Source: Virgibacillus halodenitrificans JCM 12304
GTDB lineage: Bacteria > Bacillota > Bacilli > Bacillales > Amphibacillaceae
Direction of reading: 5' to 3'
DNA: 64,000 nt
Assembly: GCF_001310895.1 (NCBI RefSeq)
Contig: NZ_BAZS01000002.1
Span: forward strand, 186,001 to 250,000
Positions 16,193 to 25,184 of this stretch are shown here, piece after piece (the first letter of the stretch is position 1; each line of letters opens with the position of its first letter). The position numbers and the translations under genes were made by a program. The notes below the pieces were generated by a model, which saw nothing but the letters and a program-made list of their open reading frames with translations, was not told the DNA's origin and did not search any database.

Positions 16193-17192
16193 GATAATTT
16201 TCCTCAGAAAAATAGCCATAAGCAAATGCCTTCTTTCTTAAATAATCAAATGTATGAAACTGATCATTTGCAGCTATATCCATATTGCGTATTGTTTTAA
16301 ACAATGCTTCTTTTTCTAATAGTTCGAGAATAGCTGCTCGACGGATAGTTCTATTATCGATATCTATGGGAATTAATTGTAATGCTGCTACCGCTATTAA
16401 TGATTGTTCCAAATCTGTTTGCTTTAATCCCATTTCCAATAATCTGTGTATAGTTCCTGGTGCATCCTTCGCGTGAAGAGTACTCAATACGAGGTGGCCC
16501 GTAAGCGAAGCATCAAAAGCAAAACGGGCTGTATAACTATCGCGAATTTCCCCTACCATAATGATGTCAGGATCGTGACGAAGTGCTGCTTTTAATCCTG
16601 TTTGATACGTTACCCCAGCTTTTTCATTAACTTGGACTTGTAAAATATCGGCCATATTTTTCTCTATTGGATCTTCTAATGTAATGGTCTGGTAGGATTT
16701 TTCTTTCAGAATGGTTTCCAATAAGGCATATAAAGTCGTAGTTTTGCCGCTTCCTGTCGGACCAGTAAATAGAATGATGCCAGATCGGTTTGATATCCAA
16801 TTTTTAATTTTTGTTAGTTGGTTAGGGAAAAGAAAGAGTTGATCTAATGTCATCTTTTGTTGTTGGGGGAGAATACGAATTGCTAAACTTTCGCTTTGGT
16901 TAACCGGGAGTGTAGATAAACGTAGAGAATATTCTTGAGGATGTACTTTATAAATTATGGTACCATTTTGAGGCTTTCTGATTTCTCCAATATCCATGCC
17001 AGAAGTAAATTTATAAAAAGTAATTAATACTTGATATTGTGAAGGAAGGATGGATTTGTAAAACATTCTTCTTCCATGGATACGTAAATATATATCAACG
17101 CGATCGGGGAAAGGAGAAAAATGAATATCCGATGCCTCCACATCAAAGGCATGCAGCAAGAGTTTATCAGATATTGTTGTAGCATCATTCAA
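16170..17192 (-). CDS. comGA: Competence traffic ATPase ComGA
   Basis: 340 residues, TTG start after AAAGGAGGTGA. GspE/PilB-type secretion ATPase: Walker A GPTGSGKTTTLYALL, Asp box TLEDPIEKN, Walker B-like DIIMVGEIRDS, and His box LSTLHAKDAPG. It powers assembly of the ComG pseudopilus at the inner face of the membrane. First gene of comGA-GB-GC-GD-GE-GF-GG, with overlaps or tiny gaps throughout, so one transcript is likely. In B. subtilis this operon requires ComK; no convincing ComK box pair was found here. Confidence 0.95.
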   Translation of the reverse strand: MNDATTISDKLLLHAFDVEASDIHFSPFPDRVDIYLRIHGRRMFYKSILPSQYQVLITFYKFTSGMDIGEIRKPQNGTIIYKVHPQEYSLRLSTLPVNQSESLAIRILPQQQKMTLDQLFLFPNQLTKIKNWISNRSGIILFTGPTGSGKTTTLYALLETILKEKSYQTITLEDPIEKNMADILQVQVNEKAGVTYQTGLKAALRHDPDIIMVGEIRDSYTARFAFDASLTGHLVLSTLHAKDAPGTIHRLLEMGLKQTDLEQSLIAVAALQLIPIDIDNRTIRRAAILELLEKEALFKTIRNMDIAANDQFHTFDYLRKKAFAYGYFSEENYHVFQEKR

Positions 17193-17358
17193 AGGTTATT
17201 CACCTCCTTTTAACGACTAATATATAGTTTATTCGACACGATCTTCCTTTCTCCTTCTTTTTTAGAAAATTAATACAAAATATTTGTTCTTGTTATTAAA
17301 TAGAATAGACTTTTCTTGTTTTGTTAAAAATAGAACAAAGAAGAGAGGTGTGTACTCA

Positions 17359-17532
17359 ATGTCCGGAAACGATTATCTGAAATTTATGACTGAGCAAATT
17401 GTATCCTATATTGACTTGCCCCCAGAAGAGAGAAAGAAAAAACATAATGAGAAAAAGAGTAACAAAATTGTTGCCAACAGATGGTTTGGAATACTGCCTT
17501 TTGCATATCGTACGTGGAGAAAAAAAGGATAG
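17359..17532 (+). CDS. yqzE: YqzE family small protein
   Basis: 57 residues from the ATG at 17359 (GAGAGGTG ribosome site); the longer open frame to 17284 has none. MSGNDYLKFMTEQIVSYIDL then a basic region and the motif NRWFGILPFAYRTWRKK. It matches the size and pattern of YqzE, which in B. subtilis lies downstream of comGG. Here it is divergent from comGA instead. Function unknown. Confidence 0.82.
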   Translation: MSGNDYLKFMTEQIVSYIDLPPEERKKKHNEKKSNKIVANRWFGILPFAYRTWRKKG

Positions 17533-17554
17533 CCGATACTAGGCTATCCTTTTT
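17523..17554. terminator. bidirectional terminator
   Basis: AAAAAGGATAGCC / GGCTATCCTTTTT stem between the convergent yqzE and yqhG. Confidence 0.92.
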
Positions 17555-17556
17555 AT

Positions 17557-18342
17557 CTAAAGAGCAGGAGATAAATAAAACAATCCACCGTTTATGACTT
17601 GATAAGTTATAGTTGGATTATATCTGTTTTTGATTTCCTTCAATTCTTTTTCCATCTGTTGTTCACTATTTTCTTCGTCGTCATTACTGTAAAAGTGTTG
17701 TAATAAAGTCATTTCCTTCTTTAAAAGATGAATAGACTCCTCAGCCCAATCATGCGTTTGTCTTTCAATATAATCATCGATAACCCGCTCTATTCTTTTA
17801 AACCCGCTCTCCAGCTTAATCATTGGAGAGATGGTATAGCAATAATCTGGAATCATCTGTTGCAAGGGAACAGAGGAAAGCTCTTTCATCATTTCTACTT
17901 TCATGGAACCATTAACTAAATGAAGCCCGATCGAAATTAATTCATCTTTTTTGTGTTTTCCTTTATAACTAACTTTGATATTGGTAATCAACCAAGGGTA
18001 AAGAGGTGTATTGCTTTCCACGTTCATGGATTGAAAAAGCTTAGTGTACTTTTCATTTTGGTTTAAATAATTCATAATTTGTTGTAATCTTGGACTTCCA
18101 AAATGAATCCATTCTCCTTTGACCTCTTTTTTATTAGGATTTGTAACAAGGGTTAATTGCATGGGGTCTCCTTGGTTACCCATTTTTTTAATATAGTGCC
18201 AATAAAAGGGCCGATTCATTAAGGCTCTGTCCATTTCTTCTGTCAATTGGACAGTTAATACTCCATCCTTATTTTCAACGATAGTACAACGTTTCGCTGA
18301 AAAAAAGGTTGCTAGAAATTTATTTAAATCAGTAACTGCCAA
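17557..18342 (-). CDS. yqhG: YqhG family protein
   Basis: 261 residues, like B. subtilis YqhG. Soluble, mixed alpha/beta sequence without enzyme motifs that I recognise; contains GEWIHFGSPRLQQIMNY and an acidic helical region near the C-terminus. It overlaps the end of the helicase gene yqhH by 14 bases on the same strand, as in B. subtilis, so the two products may act together. Function unknown. Confidence 0.85.
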   Translation of the reverse strand: MAVTDLNKFLATFFSAKRCTIVENKDGVLTVQLTEEMDRALMNRPFYWHYIKKMGNQGDPMQLTLVTNPNKKEVKGEWIHFGSPRLQQIMNYLNQNEKYTKLFQSMNVESNTPLYPWLITNIKVSYKGKHKKDELISIGLHLVNGSMKVEMMKELSSVPLQQMIPDYCYTISPMIKLESGFKRIERVIDDYIERQTHDWAEESIHLLKKEMTLLQHFYSNDDEENSEQQMEKELKEIKNRYNPTITYQVINGGLFYLSPAL

Positions 18343-19996
18343 ACTGATCTACCTCGCCTTCACTTAACCGCTGATTTTGTTGAATTATGGAAGCCAAATT
18401 ATCTATTTTTATTTTCGCTTCTCCAACCGTTCTTGATTCCGAATATATTGTTTGTATTTCTTTTCCCATGTCTTTAATATCTAATTCGGCAAGAATATCA
18501 TCCAATTGCCCAATTACTTGTTCAAATAAATTAATTTTTTCGTATAGTAATTTCATAATATGTTCTTCGATGGTTCCTTTTATAGCGAGGTTATAAATAT
18601 GCACGTCTTTTGTTTGTCCATATCGATGAACGCGCCCGATCCGTTGTTCAAGCCGCATTGGATTCCAAGGTAAATCATAATTGATCATGTAATTACAGAA
18701 TTGAAGGTTAATCCCTTCTCCACCAGCTTCTGTAGCTATTAAAACTTGGGCATGATTTTGAAACAATTGACGCATCCAGTCTTTCTTACCTCTCTTAAAT
18801 CCGCCTCGGAAAGGTACAGATGTAATTCCGTATTGTTGTAAATACCACTGAAGATAAAGCTGTGTTGCTCTATACTCTGTGAAAATAATTACTTTTTCAT
18901 CACCAATTTGTTTAATTAGTTCAATCACTTTTACTGCTTTTGTATGGTGTGGAAGCTGTTCGATCTTCTGGATGATGTGTTTTAGATCTAGAGTAGAGTA
19001 ATCTTTGTTTTCTTCTTCCAGTTTATTTAATGACAAGAAGCAAGCTTCTCTGGAGGAACAAATTTCTCTTAAATAGGTAATCTTGGAAAATGCAGGTAAG
19101 GAATATTTACTGTTTTCAAGCTCCTTATATACAGATCTTTCTTCATCGCTAAACTGTACCCATACTGTTTCAATATTTCTTTTTGTGTTATTGAGTGATG
19201 TTTCTTTTCTGGTGTTTCTGACCATTACTTTTTGTATTAGTTGTTTAAGATAAATGTCCTCTTTAATCTTTGTTCTATCTTTTCCGTATCTTTCTAGAAA
19301 GGATTCATAATTTCCTAAATGTCCAGGCTTTAAAATGGATACTAAATTAAAAATCTCTATAAGTTGATTTTGCACTGGTGTTGCTGTTAATAAAAGACAG
19401 TACTTTTTTCTAAGTGAACGTACAAAAGAGAAATTTTTAGTCTTATGATTTTTAAGCTTGTGAGCTTCATCAATCAAAATGAAGTCATAGTCAATATTCA
19501 AGATTTCTTCTCTATGTGGGGATCTTTTTGCAGTGTCAATAGAAGAAATTATGATTTCTCCATGTTCCCAACCATAGTTTTTACGGTGTGCTATAGCAGG
19601 AATATAGAATTTTTCATTCAATTCTCTTTCCCATTGATTAACTAGAGAGGCAGGCACAAGAATTAGAGCTTTTTTTACAAGACCTCGTATCATATATTCC
19701 TTCAAGATTAAACCAGCTTCAATCGTCTTACCTAAACCAACTTCATCTGCTAAAATGGCGCGGCCATTCATATCCTCAATAACCTGCTCTGCACATTCTA
19801 TTTGATGTTCCATAAACGTGATCTGCGGTAGGTAATCTAAGGCTCTTAAGCCTGTGAAAGCAGGTGCCATCCTGGTCAACTCTGCGTCGTACGTAAGTGA
19901 AAATAAATCCCAAGTGGAAGTATAATCACTATTATTTAGCTTCTTTTGTAACTCCATAATAAATTGTGTATCCCTCTGAAGTTCAATAGATTTCAT
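18329..19996 (-). CDS. yqhH: SNF2-family DEAD/DEAH-box ATPase YqhH
   Basis: 555 residues (B. subtilis YqhH 557). Both RecA-like lobes are complete: motif I ADEVGLGKTIEAGLIL, motif II LIDEAHKLKN, motif III LLTATPVQNQL, motif V ATEAGGEGINLQ, and motif VI LEQRIGRVHRYGQ. This is the RapA/SNF2 type, an ATP-driven translocase on double-stranded DNA likely to remodel protein-DNA complexes; the target is unknown. It is divergent from the glycine riboswitch and gcv operon and is followed by overlapping yqhG. Confidence 0.92.
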   Translation of the reverse strand: MKSIELQRDTQFIMELQKKLNNSDYTSTWDLFSLTYDAELTRMAPAFTGLRALDYLPQITFMEHQIECAEQVIEDMNGRAILADEVGLGKTIEAGLILKEYMIRGLVKKALILVPASLVNQWERELNEKFYIPAIAHRKNYGWEHGEIIISSIDTAKRSPHREEILNIDYDFILIDEAHKLKNHKTKNFSFVRSLRKKYCLLLTATPVQNQLIEIFNLVSILKPGHLGNYESFLERYGKDRTKIKEDIYLKQLIQKVMVRNTRKETSLNNTKRNIETVWVQFSDEERSVYKELENSKYSLPAFSKITYLREICSSREACFLSLNKLEEENKDYSTLDLKHIIQKIEQLPHHTKAVKVIELIKQIGDEKVIIFTEYRATQLYLQWYLQQYGITSVPFRGGFKRGKKDWMRQLFQNHAQVLIATEAGGEGINLQFCNYMINYDLPWNPMRLEQRIGRVHRYGQTKDVHIYNLAIKGTIEEHIMKLLYEKINLFEQVIGQLDDILAELDIKDMGKEIQTIYSESRTVGEAKIKIDNLASIIQQNQRLSEGEVDQFGSY

Positions 19997-20049
19997 TTAC
20001 ATTCTTCCTTTATAAAAAGTTAGATTATTAATACAAAAGGTTACTTCTA

Positions 20050-20058
20050 TGCTATAAT
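20050..20058 (+). promoter_or_regulatory. extended -10 promoter of the gcv operon
   Basis: TGCTATAAT, about 90 bases upstream of the riboswitch core and pointing toward it. Confidence 0.55.
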
Positions 20059-20144
20059 GATTTTATAAAAGTGAGTAGATCTTTCATGATATTGTTACAT
20101 AGTATAACCAACTTTCAATATTTCATAAAAGCGAATGATTACAA

Positions 20145-20352
20145 GGGGAGAGATTATGGGGAATGAAAGCGAATTAATTCCGCCGTAACGCCGAAGGAGC
20201 AAACAATTGTGAATCTCTCAGGCAAAAAGACTCTTGTAGGACGCACCTCTGGAGAGCGCTTACTAGTAATCGGGAAGCCACCCACGAAGCAAGTATTTGT
20301 AGTGTTTACTTAGAAAAGCTACAGGTATGCAACTTTCTGGTTTAAGGACAGA
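20145..20352 (+). promoter_or_regulatory. tandem glycine riboswitch
   Basis: Aptamer 1 has the conserved core GCCGAAGGAGCAAAC (about 20189-20203) and AATCTCTCAGGCAAAAAGACTC (20212-20233, given by position). A second aptamer follows from CTCTGGAGAGC (20247) to TTTCTGGTTTAAGGACAGAG (20333-20352). Two linked aptamers in front of gcvT are the classic glycine on-switch: glycine binding favours read-through of the terminator that follows. The aptamer 2 core (CACGAAGCAAG) lacks the GGn of the consensus CCGAAGGnGCAA, so it may be weakened. Confidence 0.93.
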
Positions 20353-20387
20353 GATTTCATTGAATATCAGTGAGATCTCTTTTTTTA
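20351..20387 (+). terminator. riboswitch expression-platform terminator
   Basis: GAGAT-TTCATTG / CAGTGAG-ATCTC imperfect stem followed by seven T. Its 5' arm overlaps the last bases of aptamer 2, so ligand-bound and terminating folds compete. Confidence 0.8.
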
Positions 20388-20424
20388 TTTAAAGAATCAG
20401 AAAATTTAGATGGGAGAGTGGGAA

Positions 20425-21540
20425 ATGAGTGATTTGAAGCGAACACCTTTATTCCCCGAGTATGAAAAGCATGGGGCAAAGACAATTGATTTTGGAGGTT
20501 GGGACTTACCAGTACAGTTTTCCAGTATAAAAGAAGAACACGAGGTTACTAGAACAACAGCTGGTTTATTTGATGTATCTCATATGGGAGAAATTGAAGT
20601 AAAAGGACCAAAAAGTTTAGAGTTTTTACAGCGAATGGTAACCAATGATGTATCTAAACTTGTACCTAATAAAGCACAGTATACGTTTATGTGTTACGAG
20701 GATGGCGGTACAGTCGATGATTTTCTTATCTATATGATAGAGGACTCCCATTATTTATTAGTAGTGAATGCAGCAAATACTGAAAAAGATTATGAATGGC
20801 TGGTAAAAAATAATGGCTACAATGACGATGAAATAAGCATTGAAAATACATCTGCTTTTTACGTCCAATTAGCTCTACAGGGACCTAAGGCAGAATTAGT
20901 ACTTCAATCCATTACGGATTTCGATTTGTCAGAGATTAAATTCTTCCGCTTCGAAAAAGAAGTGTATTTCCATGGTATTACCACACCTGCCCTTGTGTCA
21001 CGAACAGGTTATACAGGAGAAGATGGTTTTGAAATTTATATTAAGAAGGAACATGGCAGGGATCTATGGAAGTTGATTCTTCAGGCCGGGGAAAAAGAAG
21101 GTGTGCGGCCAATTGGTCTTGGTGCAAGAGACACACTGCGTTTTGAAGCAAATCTCGCGTTGTATGGCCAGGAGCTATCTAAAGATATTTCCCCAGTGGA
21201 AGCCGGGTTAACTTTTGCTATAAAACCGAATAAAGAGGCTGACTTCATTGGAAAAGAAGTGCTGAAAGATCAAATACAAAACGGTGCGGAAAGAAAGCTA
21301 GTAGGGATTGAAATGATTGATAAAGGAATACCTAGACATGGTTACGAAGTTTTAGTTGAGGACAGGTCTATTGGTTTTATAACTTCAGGTACCCAATCAC
21401 CAACTTTAAATAAGAATATAGGTTTGGCATTAGTTGAAAAAGATTATACGGAAGAAGGTACAGAATTAACTGTTCAAGTTAGAAAGAGAAAATTAAAAGC
21501 TAAGATTATTAAAACTCCATTTTATAAACGAGTGAAATAA
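20425..21540 (+). CDS. gcvT: Glycine cleavage system T protein (aminomethyltransferase)
   Basis: 371 residues. Transfers the methylene group from aminomethyl-H-protein to THF and releases ammonia. It starts [19 protein letters not shown] at the ATG at 20425, which follows GGGAGAGTGGGA; an earlier in-frame ATG at 20410 lies in that site. Family markers [30 protein letters not shown] and [12 protein letters not shown] are present. First gene of gcvT-gcvPA-gcvPB under the glycine riboswitch. The H-protein gene is elsewhere. Confidence 0.96.
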   Translation: MSDLKRTPLFPEYEKHGAKTIDFGGWDLPVQFSSIKEEHEVTRTTAGLFDVSHMGEIEVKGPKSLEFLQRMVTNDVSKLVPNKAQYTFMCYEDGGTVDDFLIYMIEDSHYLLVVNAANTEKDYEWLVKNNGYNDDEISIENTSAFYVQLALQGPKAELVLQSITDFDLSEIKFFRFEKEVYFHGITTPALVSRTGYTGEDGFEIYIKKEHGRDLWKLILQAGEKEGVRPIGLGARDTLRFEANLALYGQELSKDISPVEAGLTFAIKPNKEADFIGKEVLKDQIQNGAERKLVGIEMIDKGIPRHGYEVLVEDRSIGFITSGTQSPTLNKNIGLALVEKDYTEEGTELTVQVRKRKLKAKIIKTPFYKRVK

Positions 21541-21553
21541 GGGGGAAACCGGA

Positions 21554-22903
21554 ATGGAATTTCGTTATTTACCGATGACCGAGATTGATAAGCAGGAAAT
21601 GCTTGATACAATAGGAATTCGTTCTACAGATGAGTTATTCTCAGATATTCCAAGTCAATTACGTATGCAGCAAGAGTTAAACCTAAAAAAACCTGCCAAT
21701 GAGGCTGATTTAATGAAAGAACTTTCAAAAATGGCTGGAAGAAATGCCAATTTGAAAGAGTATAGTTCCTTTTTAGGCGCTGGAGTTTATGATCATTTTA
21801 TTCCATCGGTCGTGGATCATATCATTTCACGTTCTGAATTCTATACGGCATATACTCCTTATCAGCCTGAAATCTCACAAGGAGAGCTACAAGCAATCTT
21901 TGAATTTCAGACTATGATTTCAGAACTTACTGGTATGGCTGTGGCGAACTCCTCTATGTATGATGGAGGTACTGCCCTAGCTGAAGCTGTTAACCTGAGT
22001 GCTGCACAAACTAAAAAGAAAAAGATACTTGTTTCTAAAGCAGTGCATCCAGAATCACGGGCTGTTATTGAATCCTATGCCAAAGGACCAAATTTGGAAA
22101 TTGTGGAGATAGACTTTGAAAATGGAGTGACGGATCTCGCACAACTTGAAAAAGAACTCGATGAAAATATAGCAAGTGTTGTTTTACAGTATCCTAATTT
22201 CTTTGGTCAAATTGAACCTTTGGAAAAAGTTAAAGAGTTAATCAGTACACAAAAGAAAACGATGTTTATTGTTTCCAGCAATCCATTGGCTTTAGGTTAT
22301 TTGACGCCACCAGGAGATTTCGGAGCAGATATTGTAGTAGGTGACACACAAGTTTTTGGCATTCCAGCACAATATGGTGGACCACATTGTGGTTATTTCG
22401 CTACCACCGAGAAACTCATGAGAAAGGTTCCGGGTCGTCTTGTTGGTCAAACTGTAGATGAAGATGGCGTTCGTGGATTTGTATTAACCTTGCAAGCAAG
22501 GGAGCAACATATTAGAAGAGATAAAGCCACTTCTAATATATGCTCCAATCAAGCTTTGAATGCATTAGCGAGCTCTGTTGCTATGAGTTCAATTGGAAAG
22601 CATGGTTTAAGGAAAATGGCTGTGATGAATATGCAAAAGACCCGTTATGCTAAAGAATTACTGAAGAAAGCAAAAATTCCCGTAGTAAACAACGGAGCTT
22701 ATTTTAATGAGATTGTCATTAAACTGGATAAATCAGTATCAGAAGTAAATACTGGTTTGTTGGAGAAGAAGATAATTGGAGGTTATGATCTGGAGCAGGC
22801 TTATCCAGAACTACAAGGTCATATGCTAATCGCAGTAACAGAAATTCGTACAAAAGAAGAAATAGAAACTTTTGTAAAAGAATTGGGGGATATAAATGGC
22901 TAA
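21554..22903 (+). CDS. gcvPA: Glycine dehydrogenase (decarboxylating) subunit 1
   Basis: 449 residues (B. subtilis 448). N-terminal half of the split P-protein, which decarboxylates glycine and loads the aminomethyl group on lipoyl H-protein. It begins [17 protein letters not shown] and has [29 protein letters not shown] and [15 protein letters not shown]. This subunit has the PLP-enzyme fold but no PLP lysine. 13 bases after gcvT; overlaps gcvPB by 8 bases. Confidence 0.96.
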   Translation: MEFRYLPMTEIDKQEMLDTIGIRSTDELFSDIPSQLRMQQELNLKKPANEADLMKELSKMAGRNANLKEYSSFLGAGVYDHFIPSVVDHIISRSEFYTAYTPYQPEISQGELQAIFEFQTMISELTGMAVANSSMYDGGTALAEAVNLSAAQTKKKKILVSKAVHPESRAVIESYAKGPNLEIVEIDFENGVTDLAQLEKELDENIASVVLQYPNFFGQIEPLEKVKELISTQKKTMFIVSSNPLALGYLTPPGDFGADIVVGDTQVFGIPAQYGGPHCGYFATTEKLMRKVPGRLVGQTVDEDGVRGFVLTLQAREQHIRRDKATSNICSNQALNALASSVAMSSIGKHGLRKMAVMNMQKTRYAKELLKKAKIPVVNNGAYFNEIVIKLDKSVSEVNTGLLEKKIIGGYDLEQAYPELQGHMLIAVTEIRTKEEIETFVKELGDING

Positions 22904-24356
22904 TCAGGACTTTCCGTTAATTTTTGAACGAAGCAGAGAAGGAAGAACAAGTTATAGCTTACCAGAATTAGATGTACCAGATTACGACATTGATCAAGAA
23001 ATGGAAGAAGTTTATATTCGTAAATCTGCTCCTGAATTGCCAGAGGTAAGCGAATTGGACATTATCCGTCATTATACCGGACTCTCCAATCGAAATTATG
23101 GAGTCGATTCAGGATTTTATCCGTTAGGTTCATGTACGATGAAGTACAACCCGAAAATTAATGAGGATGTAGCAAGACTTGATGGCTTCAGTCATATTCA
23201 TCCCTATCAAAATGCCAATAGTGTTCAAGGAGCTATGGAGATGCTCTATGATTTGCAAACTTCTTTAAAGGAAATAACAGGAATGCATGAGGTATCCCTT
23301 CAGCCTGCAGCAGGAGCACACGGAGAATGGACCGCTTTAATGATGATTCGTGCTTATCATGAAGCAAATGGAGATATGGAGCGTACCAAGGTAATCGTCC
23401 CGGATTCTGCTCATGGAACAAATCCAGCATCAGCTACCGTGGCTGGCTTTGAAGCAATAACAGTTAAATCAAATGAAAAAGGTTTAGTAGACTTAGAGGA
23501 TTTAAGAAGAGTGGTGGGTAAGGATACTGCTGCGTTAATGCTGACTAATCCAAATACGTTAGGGTTATTCGAAACTGAAATTATGGAGATGGCTGAAATC
23601 GTCCATACTGCAGGAGGTAAATTATATTATGATGGAGCAAATCTGAATGCCATCATGGGTTACACCCGCCCTGGAGACATGGGATTTGATGCGGTTCATC
23701 TAAATCTTCATAAAACATTTACCGGACCACATGGTGGAGGAGGACCAGGCTCTGGGCCAGTTGGGGTTTCTAAAGAGTTGGAACCTTATTTACCTAAACC
23801 GATTTTAACTAAAAAAGAAGATCAATATATCTTTAATTATGATCGACCTCATTCCATTGGAAGAGTGAAGCCGTATTATGGTAATTTCGGTATTAACCTC
23901 CGGGCGTATACTTATATTCGGACAATGGGTGCTGAAGGACTGAAAAAGGTTAGTGAGTATGCTGTACTAAATGCAAATTATATGATGAGAAAATTAGAGA
24001 AAAGATATACGCTTCCATATCCACAACATTGTAAACATGAGTTTGTATTGTCAGGTAAGCAACAGAAAAAGTTAGGGGTGCGGACGTTAGATATAGCTAA
24101 GCGTTTGTTGGACTATGGATATCACCCACCAACTATTTACTTCCCATTAAATGTGGAAGAGGCTTTAATGGTTGAGCCAACAGAAACAGAGTCAAAGGAA
24201 ACGTTAGATGGGTTTATTGATACAATGCTTTCGATTGCAGACGAATCTGAACATAACCCAGAGTTAGTTCAAGAAGCCCCGCACAATACAATAGTCAAAA
24301 GAATGGATGAAACAACTGCTGCCAGAAAACCAATACTGCGTTATTATGGTAAATAA
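22896..24356 (+). CDS. gcvPB: Glycine dehydrogenase (decarboxylating) subunit 2
   Basis: 486 residues (B. subtilis 488). PLP-carrying half of the split P-protein. The PLP lysine is K273 in [16 protein letters not shown]; other markers are [24 protein letters not shown] and [11 protein letters not shown]. Overlap with gcvPA suggests translational coupling for a 1:1 complex. Ends at a strong terminator. Confidence 0.97.
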   Translation: MANQDFPLIFERSREGRTSYSLPELDVPDYDIDQEMEEVYIRKSAPELPEVSELDIIRHYTGLSNRNYGVDSGFYPLGSCTMKYNPKINEDVARLDGFSHIHPYQNANSVQGAMEMLYDLQTSLKEITGMHEVSLQPAAGAHGEWTALMMIRAYHEANGDMERTKVIVPDSAHGTNPASATVAGFEAITVKSNEKGLVDLEDLRRVVGKDTAALMLTNPNTLGLFETEIMEMAEIVHTAGGKLYYDGANLNAIMGYTRPGDMGFDAVHLNLHKTFTGPHGGGGPGSGPVGVSKELEPYLPKPILTKKEDQYIFNYDRPHSIGRVKPYYGNFGINLRAYTYIRTMGAEGLKKVSEYAVLNANYMMRKLEKRYTLPYPQHCKHEFVLSGKQQKKLGVRTLDIAKRLLDYGYHPPTIYFPLNVEEALMVEPTETESKETLDGFIDTMLSIADESEHNPELVQEAPHNTIVKRMDETTAARKPILRYYGK

Positions 24357-24371
24357 TCGAGAATAAAATAG

Positions 24372-24408
24372 AAAAAAAAGTTCCTAAGAGTTACTTAGGA
24401 ACTTTTTT
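24372..24408. terminator. bidirectional terminator of gcv operon and yqhL
   Basis: AAAAAGTTCCTAAG / CTTAGGAACTTTTTT stem with a 5-base loop between convergent genes. Confidence 0.93.
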
Positions 24409-24786
24409 CTATTTCTTAGTTTTTACTTTACCAGTCCATTTTTTAAAGCCGCCTTTTAACTGGTTTATATCCTCATAGCCTTTTTTATTAAGTAATTGAG
24501 CTGCTCTCGCAGATCTTGATCCACTTTGACAGTATAAGTATACTGGTTTATCTTTACGGATTTCAATCAGGCGTTGCCGCATTTGAGTTACAGGGATATT
24601 TCTGGCCCCTAATATATGACCACGATCAAATTCCTGTGGCTCCCGCACGTCTATTAACTGTGCTTTTCGATATCCTTCACGAAACTGATCTTCCGTTAAG
24701 GTCTTTAAAAATGTGCGCTGGCGAAAATACCTAAAAATACTAAACGCTGCCAATGCAACGATCGCTATTATTAAAAACTCCATCAT
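24409..24786 (-). CDS. yqhL: membrane-anchored rhodanese-like protein YqhL
   Basis: 125 residues. An N-terminal helix (about 2-20) is followed by one rhodanese domain (about 30-122): IDVREPQEFDRGHILGARN, then the active-site loop YLYCQSGSRSARAA with the catalytic cysteine in place. Likely a single-domain sulfurtransferase facing the cytoplasm; substrate unknown. Convergent with gcvPB as in B. subtilis. Confidence 0.9.
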   Translation of the reverse strand: MMEFLIIAIVALAAFSIFRYFRQRTFLKTLTEDQFREGYRKAQLIDVREPQEFDRGHILGARNIPVTQMRQRLIEIRKDKPVYLYCQSGSRSARAAQLLNKKGYEDINQLKGGFKKWTGKVKTKK

Positions 24787-25038
24787 TCTTCCCCCGTCAC
24801 TACAATTATTTCATATCTATTATATGCTTAATCTAATATTTTTTCAAAGCTTTTCCCAAGGATCTTTGTAAGTTTCTTTAGAGTTGCTTTTCTTACAAAG
24901 AAAATCTTATACTATGTTGGTGACAAAAACCTACATAACTTATTAATGCAAACCACAAAATTCTTGGTTTCGCAGGAGATTTTAATCAAAATCTTACTTA
25001 GGCTTTTATTTGCTAGTAATTTCACCTCTTTTCATTGC

Positions 25039-25099
25039 TTGACAAAAATCGAAAAGCCCAACATATAGTATTTTTTAAAGAATTCTCCTCAATATATTG
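25039..25099 (+). promoter_or_regulatory. nrdJ promoter with paired NrdR boxes
   Basis: TTGACA (25039-25044) and TATAGT (25064-25069) form the promoter (19-base spacer). Two NrdR-like boxes, CAACATATAG (25059-25068) and CAATATATTG (25090-25099), fit the consensus CwAtATaTwG and start 31 bases apart, three helical turns, as NrdR boxes normally do. Box 1 covers the -10. This predicts repression of nrdJ by NrdR when deoxynucleotides are plentiful. The remaining part of the 398-base gap (24787-25184) shows no cobalamin riboswitch core and no other gene. Confidence 0.7.
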
Positions 25100-25184
25100 T
25101 TTATGATAGACCGAATGTGGTAATGTATTACTAGCGAATTAATTACTTAAGACAGTCAAATGTAGTAGTAAAAGGAGCGATTAA

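Noticed and set aside
17277-17314. Possible ComK boxes (AAAA-TATTT-GTTC and AGAA-TAGAC-TTTT) upstream of comGA and yqzE
   Set aside because: Each box is imperfect and their 12-base gap does not match the spacings known for ComK (8, 18 or 31).
24820-25184. Cobalamin riboswitch expected before a B12-dependent reductase
   Set aside because: No B12-box core or long conserved fold is visible; NrdR boxes explain the upstream region better.
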